The position numbers were made by a program, and so were the translations under genes. From Marsupella aquatica (lineage: Eukaryota; Marchantiophyta): a stretch of 64,000 nt of DNA. Shown here piece by piece: positions 22,996 through 33,667 of this stretch. The DNA lies in the NCBI GenBank assembly GCA_973895155.1, contig OZ316892.1, forward strand, positions 17,050,001-17,114,000, in the 5' to 3' direction. Numbering within the stretch: the first letter of the stretch is position 1; the number at the start of each line of letters is the position of its first letter. The notes beneath the pieces are model-generated. The model was given only the letters and a program-made list of their open reading frames with translations, did not search any database and was not told the DNA's origin.

Positions 22996-25900
22996 ATGCA
23001 AAGCCCCATAGTGTCTCCGATAGCCATGTCTCAATCAGACACAGATTCACCTTCCAGTTCAGTTGAATCATCTCCTAATCTTGTCGCTCGCTGTTTGCCA
23101 AGTCGCATACTTAAAGCTCTACCTCTCTCACAGCAAATAGTGCCCAAAATCTCTGACTCAGATTCTGATGCAAGTTCTGGTCCTGAGCCTAGTGCTTACT
23201 ATGTGTCGCCTAGTAAACCTGAGAAGCGTCATCTCTTGAGCGTTCCATCGCCAAGAAATGAGAAACTTTCAATCCCAGGTTTAGGTCCGAGACGTCGCTT
23301 CAGGCCATCCATCCCGGGTTATGGAGAGGGTATCCGGCGACCGATACGCGTATCGCAGTCGACATTCAAATCGCCACATTCAACACAAGTTCAACGACGG
23401 ATCTTTAAGTCTCCGGGTGAGGATCGGGACACAAAAATACAAAGACCGATATGGCGATCGGTCTTTGCATTGCCTGGACTGGATATGCGAGCAAGCGAGG
23501 GAATCAGACTGCGAAGTCCAGACTCGGCCCTTTCTCGAATGGTCCGTGGGAATCATGGTGAACAAGTGCTCAATTTTCCAGCAGCTCGCGGAGTCATTGG
23601 GACTGCACGTGCGAATCCAGAATCTCCAATTTCTCAAGGGCGGACTGTCATTGGTTCCAGGCTCCAAGTATCGAGGAGAGGTCTTAGTGGCGTTCGGGTT
23701 ATGTATAGAGAGCCACGGAGTCCAATTGTGTTTTCAGATGAGTTGAGTGCATCGGAGGACGAAGATGAGGAAGGAGATAGAGAATCCGATATAATAGCAC
23801 AAGTTGTGTTTGAATGTTTAGAAGGAGCTGTCGAAGAGAATAGCTATAGTCGTCTATTCAGTGCCCCTCTAAATGCGTCAAGGAGATCTATAGAGGATGG
23901 TAGCTCAGCAGAGAGTGATGCATCTATTCGCGAGGCACCTGAAGGACCCAAAAATGCCAATGTTATGAACGGATTTCAGGTTGTAGAGAAGTCAAATGAG
24001 CCTAGTAAAAAAGATAGGGACCGAATTACTAGGAAAGACAATGTGATAAATGACAAATTGAATAGAAACAAAATGAGAGAAATTCATAAGTATTCGTGTT
24101 GTGATAATTACTGTCTGCGGAATTTGGGTCTGCTAGCCGTGACGAAACAACGCACTTATTACTATGGGCTATCCTACCCAGAGAAGAATGTCCTTCTGAG
24201 AGGATGTGTGAAGGGTGGGCATGCTGGTGCAAGTGGTTACTTAGTTAGCGGTAGATCCTTTTGTCGAAGTGGTTTTAAGAAATTATTTTCATTGGGAAAT
24301 AATCGTCTCCAAAAAATCTCGCAGAACATGTTTTCTCGGATACAGATCGGTACAGTTTGTCGAGAAAAATCACCCGCACATCTTGGTCTCGTCCAATGGC
24401 TGGATGATTTTTTTCCACAAATGTCGAGAGTCTCCCCAACAAGGATATCTTTCATTTACCTGACAATTGGATAAAAACAGAAGTTTTTGATGCCTTCCAG
24501 TCCGAAACTCTAATGCGCCAAGAACAAGGCATGACATATTCGTGGTTTGTTCGCATTTGGAACAAGGAGTTTCCTCGCGTGCGCATCCCCAAAAGGAGCC
24601 ATTTCTCCACCTGCACCCCGTGTATTGAATTCAAAGCACTCCGTGACAAGGCAACACTCGAAGCAGAAAAGAGTAAGTTTCTAAACCTGTGTGTTACTCT
24701 CGATAATTTTATCGGGTTGAGTATTCATGTGCTTCTTCTTTGGCCATGTGAGTGAATATATCGTTTGAACAGTTTGAATACTGAACCTGATAAATTTATC
24801 GCTGTCACAGTTTTTCATTACGGTCTTGTGTTTGAATACTGAACCCGATAAATTTATCGTTGTCAGGGTTTATCATTACGGTCTCGTGTTTGAATACTGA
24901 ACCCGATAAATTTATCGCTGTCAGGGTTCAACATTGCGATTATCATGTTTTGTCCTAAACATTTTTATTATTGTAGGAAAATTCTCAACATTGCTAAACG
25001 AGCATCGGAAGGCACAAGCAGTCGAGAGGGAGAAGTTAGCAAAGCACCGGAGCAAATGTTACAAGAGTCCGGAGAAATATTTGGGCATTCGTATTGATGG
25101 AATGGATCAAAAGAAGACAGAATTACCTCATTTCATTCGGTGTCCGAAGAATATGGATGAAAAGTATTTCATCCCCGTACACGTAGTGGGTTGTTTGATC
25201 TTCAACAAACAATTAAGTTCAAATGTTTTTTTGAACTATCCAAATATTCACAATGATAGCAACCTGACCATCCACGTTATCCAGCATATTCTGAATACCT
25301 GGGAAGGTCTGCTCCCTCCAGTGCTTTACCTCCAGCTTGATAACATAACTCGGGAAAACAAGAATAAATATCTTATGGCATATTTGAATATGTTGGTGGA
25401 GATAGGTGTTTTCCAGAAAATAAAGGTTGGTTTCCTATTGGTGGGGCACACCCATGATCAAATTGATCAAATGTTTAGCAAGTTTTCTTCAAAATTGAAC
25501 AAGCGGAAAGCTTTCCGGTTGGACACTCTTTCAGCAATCATAGAGGTATCCTACAATCCTACGGCAAAGATATTTTTCGTCGACGAGGTTGCCGATTTCA
25601 AGAAATTTGTGTCAGACAAGGATCAAGCAAATGACAAGGATATGGATGGTCAGGTTCTACGTACTCTCCACGGCATAAGTGCTCAAAAACAATTTTGGAT
25701 TACTAGAGTACTCGAAGATGGAAGTGCTCGGTCCGTATTCCATGCCAAACATCTTTCAACGACAATCGATTGGGGGGAGACGGTGGATTTTGTTCGGTAC
25801 ATTCCATCATCTGGAATGTGGGTCGCACCACAAATGGCATTGAAATCGGCCATGGGAGCGACAGGAGACAATGAAGAGCAAGAGAATGATGCTGAGGAAC

Positions 25901-26538
25901 AAGATGAGCGGGCGACTCAAAGTTATTTGTCAACTCTTCAAAAATATCGAAGAGCAATTGAAGATGGATTCAATTACTTTGACGACGCAGATCGTCTATG
26001 GTGGGGTCGTTTTTTTGACAAACAAAAAGAAGTGATTCAGCACCACCTGAAACCTGCACAATGGAGTTTTGATTGGAGTTGGCCCAAGGTAAACGTACAG
26101 AGAGAACTTCCGAGTAATCCTACGGAAGCAGCAATGGAACCTAGCTTGGTTGATAAAGTAGCGGGTGTGAGGACAGTCATGTATTCCGGAAGTCGAAGAA
26201 AAGTCACGGAAATTGGAGACTTCAAGGATCTAGAGGTGAATACTAAATTTGCAATGATATGTGTAGCAGCCCATCAGGATCCCAAGGGAAGACCATTCTG
26301 GATGGCAAAAGTGACTGAGATTCTCACAAGAATTAACGACATCCCGGAGCGGATTAAAATCACTTGGTATGCAATGGATTTGGAGGAAGAGTCTGCAATT
26401 GAAGGCAGATATTATCCGGAGAAAGAGGCTTCGTCTAGCAAAGTACTGGAGGATGAATTGTCCCTATCAGAAACTGCCGTTTATGCGTATAACTTTGCGT
26501 TATTGGCAAATAGTACTCTCCCTATACAAACAAGATGA
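22996..26538 (+). pseudogene. DUF7869-like transposase, one frameshift
   Basis: Two exons of about 1,080 codons. The first ATG of the frame (MQSPIVSPIAMSQSD) lies after a TATA box. Exon 1 has a Ser/Pro-rich, acidic N-terminal half, a Cys cluster (CCDNYCLRNL) and the block RGCVKGGHAGASGYLVSGRSFC. Intron 24673-24976 (GTAAGT...TGTAG) joins exon 2 in frame. Exon 2 holds the core: LQLDNITRENKNKY (Asp about residue 680) and GFLLVGHTHDQIDQMFSKF (about 718). This is the D...HTHxxID arrangement I associate with DUF7869, a transposase-like family of large eukaryotic elements. The C-terminus has a chromo/Tudor-like barrel region (FWMAKVTEI...WYAMD). In exon 1 the family-like frame shifts at a T7 run (24408-24414), which is a one-base shortening. 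The gene is either recently inactivated or has a homopolymer sequencing error. Everything else is open. Confidence 0.75.
24772..24945. repeat. 58-bp tandem array in the transposase intron
   Basis: 'gtttgaatactgaac' starts at 24772, 24830 and 24888 (58-bp period). Each unit contains (C/T)GATAAATTTATCG, at 24788, 24846 and 24904. The array fills the middle of the 304-bp intron. Confidence 0.9.
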
Positions 26539-26913
26539 ATCATTCAAAATGCAATGGAGACTGTAGTCGTTGATAGTCGAAGCTAGTTTCAGGTTTAAGT
26601 TATAATGGTTATCGTTCCCATGAATATGTACAGTGGTTATCGTTCTGGGACTATGTACTCCGCAGCTATAATGATATCTTTTTTTTAAATAATTGCAATG
26701 ACAAACCAATTAGAGAATACAATGTTGTCCGATAAGATTATCGACAACTCCATTCCCCCAGCAAGAACACCGTGACAGTCCGATATATGCAAAGTCCGAT
26801 AAATTTATCGCATTAATAAATGTGACAAAGGTTCTTCCTCATGGAATACAGAAGTCGATAAATTTATCGACAACTTCATTGGTGATTGACACTATCCTAA
26901 CGAGCACACGCAA
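26539..26913. promoter_or_regulatory. Convergent spacer with palindrome sites
   Basis: Lies between the stop codons of the convergent transposase and methyltransferase genes. It has three family sites: CGATAAGATTATCG at 26730, and the perfect CGATAAATTTATCG at 26797 and 26856. No gene is seen. A shared terminator or boundary role is possible. Confidence 0.5.
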
Positions 26914-29900
26914 CTAATCTAATAACATGTTGTTGAGATCATCCTCATTTGGTGTTCTGGGAGGCTCTTCCTCAGTTTCTTCTTGTTCCTCTTCGGTCTC
27001 CTTCATGACCTCAACTACGTAAGTCGATGTCCCGAGTACACCCAATTGGCCTGCAATTGGTGGTTGAATCTCATGACCTTCAACGCCGTGCCCTTCAATC
27101 TGGGATTCTTCATATAAATTCCAGTTTGACTCCAGAATCATGATCCGGGATTTTACAAAACCAATCTGCGTAGAACTCTTATCAACAGCACAACCCTGGC
27201 GAGAATTGAGGAGCGTAGCAGCTAATGTCGATCCGGTTCCACAACAAAGATCAATAACCCAATCCTCTTTCTCAGAGAAATGGGAAACAAACCAAGCCCC
27301 TAAACCAACAGGCTTCTGATATGGGTTCACAACAAATCCCAACGGATCAACGGACTTCTTGGTTACACATGGAACCTTGATGATATTGACGCGAGACTCA
27401 TCCACTTGGAAATTGTACATGTTCATGTTCCGAATGCCTTCCTCGCTATAGAAACCTATCGACCAGTTCTCAAAACCCCATGCCAATCGAGCTCCAGCGG
27501 GACGCTCATGAATGTTAGTCTTCTCCCAGATTCTCGCCTCGACCCCACAGTTGCATACACTCTCCAGTGCAGACATCACCATATGCGTTTGTTGTAGTGA
27601 ATGGATCACAACAAACCTCCACTGCTTAACGGTCGTCATCTTTGAGAAACTTGTCAACATGTCTAAAATGTCCTTTTCTGTGAAGGCCACTTCATCAAAC
27701 TCCAAACCAAGAGCATTAAAACCATACGGAATATCCGCAACCGCAAGGGTGTAAGCCCTTGGCTGAACAAAAGAATCCAAAATTCGAACATCACCAACAT
27801 GGAGATAGTAGGGAAAAGAATCCCCGTCTGCATTTTTCCATGTTTGTTCAAACGCTTCTGCTGTGCCCTCGCCTAAGGACCTCAGCCGATTGTACTTATC
27901 GATTGCAGCAAGCACAAAATTCTTAAACACATAAGGGATTTCAGCTGAGGGAACAATAACCTCCCCCACAGAATTATAAGTGACAGCCGGAACCACTTTG
28001 CTTTTCCTTTTTGAATTAATCTTCAGCTGTAAGAATGTCAGACACATCTACAGTTAGAATAGCGTGAGATGAATGCTAAAGCCAATAAAAATCTCGCGAT
28101 GGAGCACGCTAGCCAATAGATGGAATCGCTTAGAAACCAACAAAGGAATGCTAAAGCCAATAAAAATCTCGCGATGGAGCACGCTAGCTGATAGATGCAA
28201 TCGCTTAGAAACCAACAAAGGAATGCTAAAGCCGATAAAAATCTCGCGATAGAGCATGCTGTGAGAGGAATGCTTACCGCGTCACTCAATTTCTCCGCCC
28301 ATATGCCAAGGACCGAGATATCTGTTTCATTGGGAAACATTTCTCTGCATGTTGCCCAATCTGGCTGACCAGATATCTGCAAAAATAGTTTCTTCACCTT
28401 GGCAAGCTTTTTCAACTTCTCACCTTCCTTGTGCATTTGATCCAAAGTGATCACCTTCCCGATAACCCTATTCAAGAGACGCTTGACATGCTCCTTATTT
28501 GACAGTCCTTGGAGACCTCGAAATGAATTTAAGTTGAGGTCACCAGCAAGTTTATTCATTTTAATCTCCCTTACCGTCAAAGGTTTTACCTTTCCCTTTG
28601 CGTTCGTCGTTGCCACAATTTTTTTGGGTTGTCCTAAGACAATACCTTTCTCCCACATCTGGAAAATCTGCTCCTGAAGATCCCAAATTTCACCTGTTCG
28701 GAAAGCAATTTGGAAAGCCGGATCATGTTTGGCCATGGAGTCACGAACTCCTGGCGTGTACTCCATCATGCATTCTTGACAACATGCTTCGCGGATATCT
28801 TTAGTCGAGCCCACACCCATTTCAAGGAAAATATTGTGACAAGCGCGAACTTGGTCAATTTTAGTCATGTTCTTTCGATACTCCTGGTCATAGTTATGCT
28901 GGAAGCCTAACTTTCGGACCTCGGATCTCGTAAGCCCAGCATAAACCCAAGCTTCCAGCTCACCATATATTTGCTTCCCGTACATTTTAAACAACTCGGA
29001 CTTTGCCCGAGCACCATGATTCCCTCCAATAATTCTATACTTCCATACCCTTGACTTCAGGATGTCCCAATCTGCGGTTGTGGGACAATCCTTCGGATCC
29101 ACACACAGCACGAACGGGGCACTAAAGTTGGTGGGGTTTTTCATGAGAAGTATCTTGATATTTTCCACATGCAATCTATCCACTGGTCTAATCAAAGTTG
29201 TCAAATCCCCCTCCTCATCAAATATGAGATTGTCGACACGCAGAAGCACAGTTGTCCTTTGCACCCTTCGTTGCATCAGAAGACTGAGCTCTGCCTTGAT
29301 CGCGTCCGTCTCATACATCAAAAGAGCCGTCTCCTCCTCCTGATCAACCTACAAAAGCGTTGCAAATTCAATTAAGGAAAGAAACTGCGAGATTTTTATC
29401 GGAGTTCGCATTTGTTCAACATAACTCCACAATCCGCAATTCAGGAAATAAACAGCGATATTTTTATCGGATTTCGTGTTTGTTAAACAGTACAACGATG
29501 TAGTACTTACCAATGGCACCGCAGGAACCGCGACTGGAACTGATGGAATTGACGGAGCTCTATCTACTTCTGCAGCCACCGTCTCAATCCAGCCAGTCCT
29601 CTTCCTCTTTGTGCTAAGTCCAGAACCAGATGGCCCGGATCCCTCGGATCCTTTACTTTTGCTTGGTTTAACGGATGGTCCTCGATGGTTGCCCCGGCCT
29701 CTCCCACTACCGCCAGTTTCCTGGCTCTTCTTCCCACCGTCAGAGGTTCCCGCGGCATCTCCCCTGCCGCTACCTCTCCCTTTTCCTTTTCCACTTCCCG
29801 AAACCCGACCAGAAGTTGTAGGTTCGTCCACGTCAATATGTGTAGAGGATTGCAATGGTTCTTTTCGCCCCGATATTTTATCGGCATTAGAACCACCGCT

Positions 29901-30479
29901 GCCACTTGAACCTGGTTTCTTGAAAACAATTTTGCGGATAGGTTTGAACTCTTCACCCACAAGTCTCTTGTACTCTGCGTTCACCCTTGGAAGCATGATG
30001 GCATCACAATCTTGCACATACTGGCCGATCCAAGCCGAACCCATAACATTCATCTCTCTTGCTGCCCGAACATCGGCAACAAGGGGATCTTCTGGATAAC
30101 TGTCCATCGATTTCTCATCAAAGTTATCGAGAGTAACAATGAGAGATGTGAAACCCTTGCGCCCACACATTGTCAAGAAACTAAGGCCCTCTGTCAACAC
30201 TTTTCCCTCCCCGTGGCCAACCATGAACTCGACGACGGCAACAGCAATGACAGGGCCATACGAAACATTAACCTTCGCCGATTTTTGCAACTGAACCCAA
30301 AGGATTGGGGTAGCACAGTCTTCGAAACCCGTGGACTGTAATCTGGCGTCATGGAAGTACCATGACTTCTTGATACACTTGACCTCTTCACAAATATCTT
30401 CACTTGTCCAAATTGCATTGGTGAGGCTTGTCATGAGACTTTCTGCCTCAGCAGATCCACTCTTTCCACTAGCAGCCAT
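26914..30479 (-). CDS. ParB-domain/beta-class DNA methyltransferase fusion
   Basis: Three exons with clean phase-0 junctions: 30479-29511, 29348-28278 and 28047-26914. The introns (29510-29349 and 28277-28048) read GTAAGT...TTGTAG and GTAAGC...CTGTAG. The total is about 1,057 residues. Residues 1-200 are an unrecognised globular region, followed by a Gly/Ser/Arg-rich linker. Residues about 365-480 resemble a ParB/sulfiredoxin-like domain (RPVDRLHVENIKIL, then YRIIGGNHGARAKSEL with the G-N-H-x-x-A signature). Exon 3 is a DNA methyltransferase with DIPYG (motif IV, about 785), NPYQKPVGL and then DLCCGTGST (motif I, about 946). The IV-before-I order marks beta-class N6-adenine or N4-cytosine enzymes. 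Motif IV reads DIPY instead of the usual DPPY. ParB-methyltransferase fusions are known from phages and bacteria, and here the gene has spliceosomal introns. The target base and site are unknown. Confidence 0.8.
28071..28272. repeat. ~75-bp tandem array in methyltransferase intron 2
   Basis: 'gaatgctaaagcc' recurs at 28071, 28146 and 28220. Each is followed by (A/G)ATAAAAATCTCGCG, a diverged form of the palindrome with the same 7-base spacing from GGAATG in the last two units. The array occupies most of the 230-bp intron. Confidence 0.85.
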
Positions 30480-30517
30480 GGAAAAGTCTGCAAATAAACA
30501 AATTCCAATGCAAAGAG

Positions 30518-30602
30518 CGATAAAATTATCGCCGCCAATCTCACAGCACATGTGGACACGACATCTCATCACACAAGGACAAAGAGACCGATAAAATTAT
30601 CG
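30518..30602. repeat. Pair of CGATAAAATTATCG sites upstream of methyltransferase gene
   Basis: Identical 14-mers at 30518-30531 and 30589-30602, 71 bp apart. They lie 40-120 bp upstream of the methyltransferase start codon on the minus strand, so an autoregulatory operator is plausible. Confidence 0.7.
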
Positions 30603-30660
30603 CAAAAGTGAGCCTTCTTTAAATTGACGGCCGAGTGTACAGGTCGAAGAATCAGCTACG

Positions 30661-30706
30661 GAACCCTAAATCCAAAACCTTAACCCCTAAACCTAAACCC
30701 TAATCA
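30661..30706 (-). repeat. Degenerate telomere-like CCCTAAA tract
   Basis: Irregular AACCCTAAA-like units (aaccctaaat, aacccctaaa, aaaccctaat) lie upstream of the methyltransferase gene and at the stop of the neighbouring minus-strand ORF. They may act as telo-boxes or may be chance low-complexity sequence. Confidence 0.4.
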
Positions 30707-31412
30707 TAGTTGAACCTCGCCAGAGCGAAGCGTTCGATCCGCTTCTTGGGCCATTGGGGAATATGAGTGACGCGATGATCATAAGCCCACAGCCAATGGA
30801 AATTAACTTCACCAGTCTCAGGATTCACTACTGCTACTGAATACCGGTGTGACGGAATGTCACAACAAGCATTTGTGCAGCATGGACAGATCTCACCATT
30901 GGCAAGGACGTTCGTCCACAGGCAACTTACATAGATCAAGTTAAAGAGCCCACAGACCGGTTGGGGGGGAGTTGACGAATCTTGTATGAATATAGTTTCC
31001 CACTAGTGTCAATAAAAAACTCGGTGGCAAGAGGATTGTCCAGCTCGTCAATCACATCCTGAATCTCATCGAATGCTCTACGTCTGTTGTCGGCATAGAA
31101 TTCTGGCTCATAAGCAGGATTGCCCTTCACAACATGACAGCAGTGGAGTATAAAACGTCTTACTGCACCGGTTTTCAGAAAGAGTAGGATAACTCTTCTA
31201 GAAAATCCAACATATCTATCCCACCGAATATAAATTTCTCCCCCTACCTGATCTACGTAGAAGTGAAATGCGTTATGGTAAAACGGTTTTACTACCAGCC
31301 TGCATATCTTTAAAATTAGTGACTCATCCAGCCTCCTTAGCTGGTCCAGCATGGCTCCATTCCCCCATTCTGGAGGATCCGGGAAGGGTACAAAAATGCG
31401 TCGCTCGAGCAT
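30700..31412 (-). pseudogene. Unknown element-encoded protein, frameshifted
   Basis: The ORF from 31412 starts MLERRIFVPFPDPPEWGNG and runs to about 30970. The frame then shifts at a run of seven G (plus strand, 30963-30969), and a second open frame continues to the TAG at 30700. One more base in that run would merge them into a protein of about 237 residues. The C-terminal part has a Cys-rich motif (CPCCTNACC), possibly metal-binding, followed by a Trp/His-rich segment. I recognise no family. An acceptor-like AG lies just before the ATG, so an upstream exon is possible. It sits between the methyltransferase and F-box genes on the same strand. Confidence 0.5.
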
Positions 31413-31704
31413 GGCCTGATCACCGAATAGAAATCAGGAATAAATTTTGGAGAACATACTAATTACAATTCTACAAGTTTCATCCAACTTTATAGTACCT
31501 TGTATAACGGGCTGTGAAGCCAATGCACTTGTCAGCTAATCGTCCGAAGAGGCGCAAAAAAATACACTCTGGACCACACAACCCGAAGTCAGGGGAGGCA
31601 GAGTCAATTATATTCAAAGTGTTTCTTTACAAGCACCCAAAATCGACTAGAGGAATGAGGAGTGCGATAAATTTATCGGATGTTCGCTGCAATGCCTCAT
31701 CCAC

Positions 31705-32253
31705 TCAGACTCGTCCATGCCATGCAAGAATTGTCCGCTTCCCGCTTTCTCCAAGATTTATCCAAACTCTACGAAACTGATCTAACTGCTCATACGAAAA
31801 GCACCCAAGCATATCTATGGGAGGGAGAAAATGAGTTTCCTCTCGGAAGACCCTAGCAATATGTAGGTTTGAGAGAAGGTCAGCATTAGGAATGCTTGCG
31901 AGCATTTTGTTTATGTCATTGATCTCACGGACTGCATATTTCAATAGCGCCCAAAATCGTGTACCAACAACAAGATGGTTCCATTTCTTCGAGGTGGCTC
32001 CAAGACAAATGATTGTTCTCATTCGAGTCAGTCGTTCTTCTGGTAAAAGTTTTAGGTCAAGCCCAAGGTGTTCATCTTGTGTGCAAGACAAGGCTAGGAG
32101 GGGCCAAATGTGAGATTCAACGAGTTCATCGGGAAGTCCATTCAACAAACTTCCGCATTCCACACCGGGCACTTTTCCTCGAATATATTTCCTACACTCG
32201 TGGGCTAAAACGGATCCCATCTTTGCAACGATTAGATTCTCCGATGTAGCCAT
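31705..32253 (-). CDS. F-box-like protein carried by the element
   Basis: A 182-residue intronless ORF starting MATSENLIVAKMG. Residues about 38-105 read LNGLPDELVESHIWPLL, then an insertion, then MRTIICLGATSKKWNHLV and FWALL. This is the LPxEL...CxxxSKxWxxLV...W pattern of an F-box, the Skp1-binding module of SCF ubiquitin ligases. No LRR or Kelch repeats follow, but the C-terminal 75 residues may be a short substrate-binding part. If functional it could let the transposon redirect host protein turnover; that is inference. A palindrome site (31665-31678) lies just past the stop codon. Confidence 0.6.
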   Translation of the reverse strand: MATSENLIVAKMGSVLAHECRKYIRGKVPGVECGSLLNGLPDELVESHIWPLLALSCTQDEHLGLDLKLLPEERLTRMRTIICLGATSKKWNHLVVGTRFWALLKYAVREINDINKMLASIPNADLLSNLHIARVFREETHFLPPIDMLGCFSYEQLDQFRRVWINLGESGKRTILAWHGRV

Positions 32254-32447
32254 GAAGCAGAGCTACCAAAACCACCAATAACAATACCTTCAATCACCAG
32301 GTGTAACCGAACACATCCACAGTACCAACCTTGCACGACAGTTTAACGATTAGGACTCGTGACGTATTATATTCGCTACGCAAGGGTAGGACTTGTTTAT
32401 TTAAATATGTCCTTCCAAGATGCGCCTCAATGAAAAGGTCGAAACAC

Positions 32448-32777
32448 TCATCGTGAAAGGTTCACCCAAGGGTCTTCGTTCCAAATCTTACAACAAAAGT
32501 GAGCCTGTTTGTGGTACTTGTTGTCAAGACGACGACAACAATAGTTACAAGAAAACTCCAAAGAATGTAAACACGCCGTTAACATCAACCTCGAACGAAT
32601 TGGAACTCCTACATCATTCATTCCGCAGAATTCAATGCGGAGAGGATTCTGCCTATCTCCAGGATCAGTACCACCCATCCACAATGCTCCTATACCGATG
32701 GGGAGAACTTTGAGTCGCACAAGTCTCTTGTACAACCGGCGTGCACGTTTGACATGATTTTCAAGGAAGACAGCCAT
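32448..32777 (-). CDS. Hypothetical ORF, low support
   Basis: A 109-residue ORF starting MAVFLENHVKRARRLYKRLVRL, with a basic N-terminus and several Cys (NYCCRRLDNKYHKQAHFCC). It lies upstream of the F-box ORF on the same strand and downstream of a minus-strand TATA-like element near 33372. An overlapping plus-strand frame exists. I cannot decide between a real first exon and chance. Confidence 0.25.
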   Translation of the reverse strand: MAVFLENHVKRARRLYKRLVRLKVLPIGIGALWMGGTDPGDRQNPLRIEFCGMNDVGVPIRSRLMLTACLHSLEFSCNYCCRRLDNKYHKQAHFCCKIWNEDPWVNLSR

Positions 32778-32911
32778 TTGTCACAATACCTATTGTCCAC
32801 GGAGTGCAATCGACCTTCCGTTGTGCCTCCTAAACCCGGCAACACTGCGACATCAGAGATGAAGATGAGTCTCCAAACAAAACAAAGGAAAATGATTCTC
32901 ACAGGAGGATG

Positions 32912-33245
32912 CGATAAGTTTATCGCACTCCGCATTCGAATTGAAAATATGACTTCCTCAGACACCTAAGCCCTGAATTCAATCTTTCACAAAAATGACA
33001 ACTCCGATAAATTTATCGGATTCTCAATTACTCCTCTTTCCATGAAAGGAATGGAGACTCCGATAAATTTATCGGAATGAAGGCAACACCTCTCTAAACA
33101 CACTGGATCAAATGATTGCAACAGAGGAATGCAAAATGCGATAAATTTATCACAGTCCGCTCGGATCTAGACATTTTACACTAAATGACTAGTTAGTCTT
33201 ACATGGAGAACTTGAACAGGAATGGCTGTTCCGATAAATTTATCG
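32912..33245. repeat. Right-end cluster of five palindrome sites
   Basis: Sites at 32912 (CGATAAGTTTATCG), 33005, 33061 and 33232 (perfect CGATAAATTTATCG) and 33139 (one mismatch), spaced 56-93 bp. Those at 33061, 33139 and 33232 are preceded by GGAATG with exactly 7 bases between. This is the densest dispersed cluster in the element. Confidence 0.9.
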
Positions 33246-33371
33246 GGTTTTCGGTAGAAAGAGTTCAATCGCTTGGGAGGAATGTAAGACTTGATGGGAG
33301 TTTGGTATTCGCTCTCAGTCAGGAGATATTTGCTCTAGCGAAAGCAAACGTTTTATGGGCAGCCCGCTCCT

Positions 33372-33382
33372 CTTTATATAGG
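33372..33382 (-). promoter_or_regulatory. Possible minus-strand TATA box
   Basis: Read on the minus strand this is CCTATATAAAG, close to a consensus TATA box. It would drive the minus-strand gene set from the right end of the element, just past the palindrome cluster. Confidence 0.35.
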
Positions 33383-33667
33383 AGACGCTCTAAACCATGG
33401 TTAATTTCCCCTTAACCATGGTTAAGTTTCCCTTTTACCTGGGTTAGTGCGTGGTCGTTCCTGGATTACGCGGTTCGGACCAAGTTACTCGCAGTTCGGA
33501 CTTTTTCACTGACGGAATGTAAAACCCGATGCACGTATCGCTCCCTGCATTCCCATGGCGATGCAATGGAGGAAAGTGGCATTTCGGAGAGTTTTTGCCA
33601 ATTTTATCGGTCATTGCATTGCCTTAGAAAAAAAACGGGATCGGGCTAAACGAGAACTCCGACACAC

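Noticed and set aside
24772-24945. Regular direct repeats with spacers resembling a CRISPR array
   Set aside because: Only three units, the whole 58-bp unit is repeated without unique spacers, and it lies in an intron of a plant transposon.
29476-30099. 207-residue plus-strand Pro-rich ORF
   Set aside because: Antisense of the Gly/Ser/Arg-rich linker of the methyltransferase gene.
31413-31704. Intron joining the F-box ORF to the 30936-31412 ORF
   Set aside because: An acceptor-like AG exists before 31412 but I found no convincing GT donor in frame before the F-box stop codon, so the ORFs are listed separately.
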